From NCBI GenBank assembly GCA_050012355.1, contig JBEKHI010000192.1:1-15179 (forward strand): 15,179 bases of DNA, in the 5' to 3' direction. The position numbers were made by a program, and so were the translations under genes. This document shows positions 1 to 4,500 of this stretch, piece after piece. Numbering within the stretch: position 1 is the stretch's first letter; the number at the start of each line of letters is the position of its first letter. The notes under the pieces were generated by a model that saw only the letters and a program-made list of their open reading frames with translations, was not told where the DNA came from and did no database searches. The DNA is from JBEKHI01 sp050012355 (lineage in GTDB: Bacteria > Actinomycetota > Actinomycetes > Streptosporangiales > Streptosporangiaceae).

Positions 1-492
1 GAAGCGGACGCTCTCCCCTTGCTGTATGCGATCGCCGCGGAAACGCTCGACCCGGCCGACAGCGCGGTGCGGGACCGGTGCGCACGGCTCGCCACCACTC
101 TCAGGCGCTCCCTCACGGACGGGCAGCGCGGCGCTGAGCGGGGGCTGGCGGCGGCGCTGGAACCCGCGCTTCGCGAGGCGAGCACCCGTGGTCTTCTCGT
201 CGACATCCAGACGATCGGCGATCCCGGTAGCCCAGGACCCGAGGTGTCGGCGGCTGCGCACGCGGCGATCGACGGCATTCTCCGGACGCTGCCACCGCAA
301 CCCGTTACACTCACGACCCTGGCATCAGCCGGCGATGTAGCGCTCTACCTGACGTTCAGCCAGCCCCCGCGACGTGCCCCCGACGCGGTCCTGGCGGGGC
401 GGAGCGTGCCGACATCGGCGCAGTGGCATGCCGCCATCGACATGGACGACAACGGTGCCGGATGCCTTGAGGTCTCCTGGCGAAAGGACTAA
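1..492 (+). CDS. Histidine-kinase-like protein, C-terminal fragment (5' end outside window)
   Basis: The frame is open from base 1, so the gene begins upstream of the window; a TTG at 19 is inside it and is not a convincing start. About 163 residues are visible. The arrangement (a helical stretch, then an alpha/beta segment ending in GCLEVSWRKD, directly followed by a LuxR-type response regulator) is what the ATPase end of a DesK/NarL-type sensor kinase looks like. However, the usual N-box (NxxxH) and the DxGxG and GxGL motifs are not recognisable: the segment around SAAAHAAIDGILRTLP occupies the N-box region without the key residues. It may be a degenerate kinase or an accessory ATPase-like partner. 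The gap to the regulator is 15 nt, so the two are probably co-transcribed. The kinase assignment rests mainly on context. Confidence 0.6.
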   Translation, partial: EADALPLLYAIAAETLDPADSAVRDRCARLATTLRRSLTDGQRGAERGLAAALEPALREASTRGLLVDIQTIGDPGSPGPEVSAAAHAAIDGILRTLPPQPVTLTTLASAGDVALYLTFSQPPRRAPDAVLAGRSVPTSAQWHAAIDMDDNGAGCLEVSWRKD

Positions 493-507
493 GGGCGTGA
501 TGGGGGC

Positions 508-1155
508 ATGACGGAAGTCATCACGATCGCGGCGGTCGATGACCATCCGATCATCCTTGAGGGGATGACCTCGTGGGTCGCCGCCACCGAGAGCGACATA
601 CACGTCGTCGCCGGAGCCGCGACCGTCGACAGCCTGCTTACCGGACCGGGGCGAGATGCCGACGTCGTTCTGCTGGATCTCAACCTCGAGGACGGGACCT
701 CGGTCGCGCGCAACGTCGCCGAGATCCTCAAGGCCGGTCCCGCGGTACTCGTGCTCTCGGTCTCGGACAACCCCGCCGCCGTCCGGGCCGCGATGCGGGC
801 CGGAGCGCTCGGTTATGTGCTGAAAAACGAGCCGACCTCGCGGATACGAGCGGCGATTAAGGAAGTCGCGGCGGGAAGCGCGTGGATATCGCCGCACCTG
901 GCGTACATTTTCGCCACCGATGACGCCGTTGACCGGCCTGACCTTAGTAAACAGGAAACGCACGCCCTTCAGCTCTACGCAACGGGCATGCCCGTCAAGC
1001 TGGTTGCCCGAAAGATGGCAATTGGTGAAGAAACGGTCAAACAGTACCTAAGTCGCGTACGCGAAAAATATTCACGGGCGGGACGTGCCGCACCAACCAA
1101 AGTAGAGCTGTACCATCGAGCCGTCGAGGACGGGCATCTCCCCCCACTCCCTTAG
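508..1155 (+). CDS. Two-component response regulator, LuxR/NarL type
   Basis: A 215-residue protein of typical length for a receiver plus LuxR-type helix-turn-helix regulator. The receiver (about residues 1-120) shows the acidic pair D11-D12, the phospho-acceptor D57 in VVLLDLNL, the switch serine S84 and the conserved lysine K106 in GYVLKNEP. The DNA-binding domain (about 145-205) has LSKQETHALQLYATG followed by the recognition helix EETVKQYLSRVREKY. ATG 508 is chosen because it leaves a complete first strand (VITIAAVDDHP); a run of G at 502-506 lies just upstream, so the ribosome site is poor and translation may be coupled to the upstream gene that ends at 492. It probably acts in the cytoplasm as a transcription factor phosphorylated by that neighbour. 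Base composition falls sharply in the DNA-binding half (about 54% G+C over 941-1100). Target genes are unknown. Confidence 0.93.
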   Translation: MTEVITIAAVDDHPIILEGMTSWVAATESDIHVVAGAATVDSLLTGPGRDADVVLLDLNLEDGTSVARNVAEILKAGPAVLVLSVSDNPAAVRAAMRAGALGYVLKNEPTSRIRAAIKEVAAGSAWISPHLAYIFATDDAVDRPDLSKQETHALQLYATGMPVKLVARKMAIGEETVKQYLSRVREKYSRAGRAAPTKVELYHRAVEDGHLPPLP

Positions 1156-1251
1156 CCCGCGAGCCCACCCCCCTGCGTGCTGAGGAGACTCAAGGAGCTA
1201 CCCGTCCTCGGCCGAATTGCTTGCTACACAGAGGATCTTCCTCCACCGGAG

Positions 1252-1284
1252 TGACAACTGTCATGACCCCATTTCGGGGGTCAT
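1252..1284. terminator. Inverted repeats between convergent genes (terminator or operator)
   Basis: Two perfect inverted repeats abut here: TGACA-AC-TGTCA (1252-1263) and ATGACCCC-ATTTCG-GGGGTCAT (1263-1284). The second has an 8-bp stem and a 6-nt loop and lies six bases beyond the end of the minus-strand SnoaL-like gene, 107 bases after the regulator stop. That is the position of a bidirectional terminator, although no T-tract follows. The junction forms the 8-bp palindrome GTCATGAC (1260-1267), so a protein-binding site cannot be excluded. Confidence 0.45.
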
Positions 1285-1289
1285 AAGGT

Positions 1290-1685
1290 TCATCGTTCAT
1301 CGGCCGGGATCGACTCGGCCAGCGTCGCCCGCCAGGGAGCTGCCTGGAAGGGGTCGGCGAAGTACTGGGTCTCGTGTATTACCTGGTCATCGGCGAAATT
1401 CATGATGCTTACCGAGTAAGTGGGCGCACCGTCATAGGTGATCACGCATTCGCTTACCCAAAGGTCGCCACCGCCCCGGATCCGGAGAACCCTGAAGTGG
1501 CGTTCGGCCGGGTGCCCGCCGCGTTGTGCCTGGATCTTTGACCGGCTACGGAAGCGCTCCCCGGACTGCGGGTAGTCCAGGATCGCGTCGGCCGCGTAGA
1601 TCGCGTGCTCGGTGTCGGCATCCCCGCTCTCGGACGCTTCCCAGTGCTGCTCTATCCGAGCCCGGGTACTGGCGTCACGATCCAT
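1290..1685 (-). CDS. SnoaL-like / NTF2-fold small protein
   Basis: A 131-residue protein reading MDRDASTRARIEQHWEASESGDADTEHAIYAAD. The opening helix, followed by AILDYPQSGERFRSRSKI and a strand-rich second half (DLWVSECVITYDGAPTYSVSIMNFADDQVIHETQYFADPF), is the standard layout of the SnoaL-like branch of the NTF2 cone fold. The final QYFADPFQAAPWR is typical of that family. Members include polyketide cyclases, isomerases and many proteins of unknown role, so no reaction is assigned. ATG 1685 is chosen because AGG lies just upstream; an in-frame GTG at 1697 would add four residues. A much longer open frame extends to 2279, but the part before residue 1 runs antisense through the dehydrogenase gene and has noise-like composition. 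The gene is divergent from the dehydrogenase and convergent with the response regulator. Confidence 0.82.
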   Translation of the reverse strand: MDRDASTRARIEQHWEASESGDADTEHAIYAADAILDYPQSGERFRSRSKIQAQRGGHPAERHFRVLRIRGGGDLWVSECVITYDGAPTYSVSIMNFADDQVIHETQYFADPFQAAPWRATLAESIPADER

Positions 1686-1901
1686 TGTCCTGTTCACCCA
1701 AGTTTCGCCTGGTCGGGAACATGCGCGGAGGATTCCGTTACTCCAGTATGCGCCCGCCACCAGGACCGGCGAGGCCGCGCCTGCTCCTAGGGAGGGACCC
1801 GATCGTGGCGCGGGCACGACGGCAAGCGCACTCTGGAAGTGTGAACGTCGCGCTGGTCTGCGACAATCTCGGAGGTGCCTGACCATGGAAGGCGGAACGC
1901 C
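1686..1901. promoter_or_regulatory. Divergent promoter region between SnoaL-like gene and dehydrogenase
   Basis: 216 bases separate the two divergent starts and must hold promoters for both. I see no convincing -35/-10 pair. A short inverted repeat CACT-CTGGA-AGTG lies at 1829-1841, and GACAAT at 1862-1867 could be a -10-like element for the plus strand, but spacing to a -35 is not good. A GGAGG at 1871-1875 serves a six-codon upstream ORF listed separately. Confidence 0.35.
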
Positions 1902-1905
1902 ATGA
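1885..1905 (+). CDS. Candidate six-codon upstream ORF coupled to the dehydrogenase
   Basis: ATG 1885 opens a frame of six codons (MEGGTP) that ends with TGA at 1903-1905. A strong GGAGG at 1871-1875 sits nine bases before it. The stop overlaps the dehydrogenase start as ATGA (1902-1905), the classical arrangement for translational coupling, and the dehydrogenase's own ribosome site (GGAAGG, 1887-1892) lies inside the mini-ORF. The features are visible; translation of the peptide is inference. It may instead be a chance by-product of a purine-rich leader. Confidence 0.3.
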   Translation: MEGGTP

Positions 1906-2615
1906 ACGACGGGCAGAAGGTCGCCATCGTTACCGGTGGTTCTCAGGGCATCGGTGCCAGCGTGGTCGCGGCCTACCGCCAGCAAGGCTGGAGCGTGGTG
2001 GCTAGCGCCCGGAAGATGAAGCCGTCCGGAGACCCGGACGTACTCACCGTCGAAGGCGACATCGCCGATCCGGCCACCGCCGAGCGGATCGTGAGCGAAG
2101 CACTCGGGCGCTTCGGCCACATCGACACGCTCATCAACAACGCCGGCGTGTACATCTCGAAGCCGTTCACCGACTACACCGCTGAGGACTACGCGGTAGT
2201 GGTCGGCGTCAACCTCACTGGGTTCTTCTGGCTGACCCAGCGGGTCATCCCCGAGATGCTGAAGCGGCGCGGCGGCCACGTGGTCAACATCTCGGCGAGC
2301 ATCGCGGACTACACGGACTCCACCGTGCCTACGGTCCTGGGTGCGCTGACCAAGGGCGGCCTCGCATCGGCCACCCGGTCACTCGCGGTCGAGTACGCGT
2401 CCCGCGGCATCCGGGTCAACGCCGTCTCGCCAGGCATCATCCAGACGCCGATGCATGCGGCGGACAGCTACCAGGAACTCGGTGACCAGCTACCTCCGCT
2501 CGGGCGCGTTGGCCAGATCAGCGACGTAGTCGGCTGCATCTTGTTCCTGGAGGCGTCGCCGTACATTACCGGGGAGATCCTGCATATCGACGGTGGCCAG
2601 ACCGCCGGGCACTGA
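1902..2615 (+). CDS. SDR-family oxidoreductase lacking the usual catalytic tyrosine
   Basis: A 237-residue classical-length short-chain dehydrogenase with a Rossmann fold. Visible motifs are the nucleotide-binding TGGSQGIG (residues 11-18), D53 in GDIAD, NNAG (79-82), N104 in VGVNLTG, the strand VVNIS with S131/S133, and the late motif RGIRVNAVSPGIIQTPMH. Lysine K151 of the YxxxK motif is present in LTKGGL, but the position four residues earlier is G147, not tyrosine. I recall related proteins with a similar ALxSLTKGGL segment, so this may be a subfamily trait rather than damage. Substrate and direction are unknown, and the protein may use a different proton donor or bind without classical catalysis. 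The start at 1902 is supported by GGAAGG nine bases upstream and by the domain beginning at once; GTG 1875 would add nine residues. It probably works with the divergent SnoaL-like protein. Confidence 0.9.
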   Translation: MNDGQKVAIVTGGSQGIGASVVAAYRQQGWSVVASARKMKPSGDPDVLTVEGDIADPATAERIVSEALGRFGHIDTLINNAGVYISKPFTDYTAEDYAVVVGVNLTGFFWLTQRVIPEMLKRRGGHVVNISASIADYTDSTVPTVLGALTKGGLASATRSLAVEYASRGIRVNAVSPGIIQTPMHAADSYQELGDQLPPLGRVGQISDVVGCILFLEASPYITGEILHIDGGQTAGH

Positions 2616-2642
2616 GCGTGGCCCGAGCGAAACCGATAACTG

Positions 2643-2673
2643 CGCGACCGTCGGAGTAAACCCATCCGTCGCG
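2643..2673. terminator. Weak inverted repeat after the dehydrogenase
   Basis: CGCGAC (2643-2648) and GTCGCG (2668-2673) form a six-bp stem around a 19-nt loop, 28 bases after the dehydrogenase stop. No T-tract follows. It is in the right position for a terminator but could be chance in GC-rich DNA. Confidence 0.2.
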
Positions 2674-2696
2674 ATCCGCCTCCTGTACAACAAGGG

Positions 2697-3410
2697 GTGA
2701 AGATACGGCTAGCGGGGTTCAAGGGTGTCACCGTCCCCGCCACGGTGCCGGTGCCGCGCGGGAAGGCATCCGCGACGGTCACGATCACGACCGCGACGAC
2801 TACGGCGGCCCGGCGCGGTTCGATCACCGCCACGCTCGGCTCGGTCAGGAAGTACCCGCCGGTGCCGGCCACCGTGACAGTCGGGCGGTACTACGACTAC
2901 GCCACCGTCGTTATGGTCCCGAAAAAGAACCTCAGCGGCCAGTACGCGAGCACGGTCACCGCGAAGTACGGCGGTAAGTCCCTGGCCCGCACGATCACTG
3001 TTGACCCAGGGCTGTCCGTGCTGCAGGTACTGGGCGGCTCCGGAGAACCTGACGCGCTCCAGCTGAACACCCTCTTCACCGGGAGCATCCCGGCCGGCGG
3101 TCTAACGGTGAAGTTCGCGTCCTCCAGCGAGGCGATCAGCCTGCCCGCAAGCTACACCTTCCCCGCCGAAGGTATCGGTGACGTCGGCACACCGGCGGCC
3201 AGAGCTTCAGTGCGTTGATCGTGCTCGCAGGCGTGGTCGACACGCCCACCACGGTCCAGCTCCAGTCCACCATCGGCACCGTGCAGGTCCCGTCATCGGT
3301 GTGGTCAAAGCCGGGACTAATTTCGCGACGATCTCCGGGACCACCTCGGCCGTCAGCTCCGTCACGTACGCCAGCATCAGCCTGGTGAAGGCGCAGCGAA
3401 GGCGCCGCTC
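2697..3410 (+). pseudogene. Decayed fragment of an Ig-like repeat surface protein
   Basis: Three segments in different frames read as one kind of protein. Segment one (2697 to about 3185) contains VTVPATVPVPRGKASATVTITT and SITATLGS, the threonine/valine-rich pattern of bacterial Ig-like repeats. It then has SVTAKYGG-like and PAGGLTVKFASSSEAISLPASYTFPAEG strings. Segment two, in another frame from about 3190, reads GGQSFSALIVLAGVVDTPTTVQLQS followed by TIGTVQVPSSV, and segment three, after a further shift near 3300, reads VVKAGTNFATISGTTSAVSSVTYAS. Frameshifts are therefore needed near 3185 and 3300, and the first frame ends in a premature TGA (3216-3218). No signal peptide or anchor is present and GTG 2697 has no good start context. 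A remnant of a secreted or cell-surface protein is the best reading; sequencing error is the alternative. Confidence 0.65.
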
Positions 3411-3497
3411 CTCTCGCACTTCTCCCGGGTTCGTGTACCCAAGGGGCCTGCCATATCCATACATTCCGGGCGCGTCAGCGCGCTAACCCGGGAGAAG

Positions 3498-3565
3498 ATG
3501 ATTTCCGTCCCGTCCGACGCGCGGAAGGCTGGGGTCGCACCCGGCCGCGCGCAGCGACGCCGACG
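3498..3565. repeat. Dispersed repeat, copy A (partner at 9057-9093)
   Basis: ATGATTTCCGTCCCG at 3498-3512 occurs identically at 9057-9071. Downstream, CCCGGCCGC and GCGACGCCG near 3540-3563 are also present in the partner copy near 9069-9092, as if the partner had lost about 28 bases between the two parts. Both copies lie in the non-coding region upstream of an ABC transporter operon. Confidence 0.4.
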
Positions 3566-3580
3566 GAAGGGAGACGTGCT

Positions 3581-3608
3581 GCCGTCCGCCGCACGGCGGC
3601 TGGCGGAC
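3581..3608. repeat. Nested, mutually exclusive inverted repeats
   Basis: Three stems can form here: GTCCGCC (3584-3590) with GGCGGAC (3602-3608); CCGCCG (3586-3591) with CGGCGG (3594-3599); and GCCGT (3581-3585) with ACGGC (3593-3597). They cannot all form together. This could be an old terminator or a structured leader; no T-tract follows. Confidence 0.35.
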
Positions 3609-3635
3609 CACCTCACCACCTGGGGAAACTTCCGG

Positions 3636-3663
3636 TTGGTATAGCACGCTGTACCTCGATACG
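3636..3663 (+). promoter_or_regulatory. Candidate promoter for the first ABC operon
   Basis: TTGGTA (3636-3641) and GATACG (3658-3663) are separated by 16 bases, a weak match to a vegetative -35/-10 pair. The match is modest and other placements are possible. Direct repeats GTCACTG at 3673-3679 and 3709-3715, 36 bases apart, follow it and could bind a regulator. Confidence 0.25.
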
Positions 3664-3744
3664 CCAGTACGCGTCACTGACTCAACCCGGTGCGGAAACC
3701 TAGAGTCGGTCACTGTCCCGATACCTTCCACGAGGGGATTTCAC

Positions 3745-4497
3745 GTGACCATTCGCGCACCGGAGAGAACATCGTTCGCGGTCCGGCTGGAGTCAGTGGG
3801 CAAGACGTACGGCACTGGTGAGAGCGCGGTCCGGGCGCTCGATAACGTCTCGATCGCCGTGCCCCGCGGCACCTTCACCGCTGTGATGGGGCCGTCCGGA
3901 TCAGGCAAGAGCACGTTCCTGCATTGCGCGGCGGGCCTGGACCGGCCCACCTCGGGCCGGGTATGGCTGGGCGACGAGGAGCTGTCCGGGAAGAAAGAGA
4001 CCGCGCTGACCGAGTTCCGGCGGGAGCACGTCGGGTTCGTTTTCCAGGCCTATAACCTGCTCGGCTGGCTGACCGTCGAGGAGAACATCACGCTGCCACT
4101 ACGGCTGGCGGGTCGCACGGTGGACCGTGACGTGGTGCGCCAGGTTGCCGAGATGGTCGAACTCGGCGTGCGGATGGACCAGCGCCCCAGCCAGCTGTCC
4201 GGGGGACAGCAGCAGCGCGTCGCGCTGGCCAGGGCCTTGGTCACCCGGCCGGAGGTGGTTTTCGCCGACGAGCCGACCGGCGCCCTGGACTCCCGCACCG
4301 CCCATCAGGTACTGGAGATGCTTCGCCAGACGGTGCGGCGGACTGGGCAGACCACTGTCATGGTGACCCATGACCCGGTCGCCGCCTCATTCGCTGACTC
4401 CGTGGTGTTCCTCGCTGATGGCCGTCTGGCCGGCTCGATGACGGCTCCGTCGCCAGCCCAGATCGCCGAGCGCATGACCAGCCTCGGGGAGTGGTGA
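3745..4497 (+). CDS. ABC transporter ATP-binding protein, MacB/LolD type
   Basis: A 250-residue cytoplasmic ATPase that powers the FtsX-type permease encoded next. It has a complete motif set: Walker A GPSGSGKST (49-57), Q-loop Q101 in FVFQAYNLL, signature LSGGQQQR (151-158), Walker B VVFADEP with D175-E176, D-loop ALDS and the switch histidine H209 in VMVTHD. The YNLL segment and the ALTEFRR stretch before the Q-loop are typical of the MacB/LolD/FtsE branch, which drives mechanotransmission or export rather than solute import. The start is GTG 3745, preceded by GAGGGG at 3733-3738. Only three bases separate its stop from the permease ATG, so the two form an operon. Substrate is unknown; antimicrobial peptides, lipids or surface lipoproteins are family possibilities. 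Confidence 0.95.
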   Translation: MTIRAPERTSFAVRLESVGKTYGTGESAVRALDNVSIAVPRGTFTAVMGPSGSGKSTFLHCAAGLDRPTSGRVWLGDEELSGKKETALTEFRREHVGFVFQAYNLLGWLTVEENITLPLRLAGRTVDRDVVRQVAEMVELGVRMDQRPSQLSGGQQQRVALARALVTRPEVVFADEPTGALDSRTAHQVLEMLRQTVRRTGQTTVMVTHDPVAASFADSVVFLADGRLAGSMTAPSPAQIAERMTSLGEW

Positions 4498-4500
4498 CCG

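Larger units (their letters stand above)
3411..3744. other. Non-coding stretch before the first ABC operon
   Basis: No credible gene is seen in these 334 bases; the minus-strand open frames here have arginine/proline/serine-rich noise composition. The stretch holds a 15-base sequence repeated at 9057, nested inverted repeats (3581-3608), direct repeats GTCACTG at 3673-3679 and 3709-3715, and a candidate promoter at 3636-3663. These are listed separately. The first part may be the last remnant of the neighbouring pseudogene. Confidence 0.5.

Noticed and set aside
1686..2279. Upstream extension of the SnoaL-like frame (329-residue version)
   Set aside because: The extra part is antisense to the dehydrogenase gene and has no recognisable domain; the family is normally about 130 residues.
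3178..3486. Separate 102-residue gene overlapping the pseudogene
   Set aside because: Only its middle part (VVKAGTNFATISGTTSAV) looks like protein, and it continues the Ig-like repeat pattern of the previous frame; the start and end are noise.
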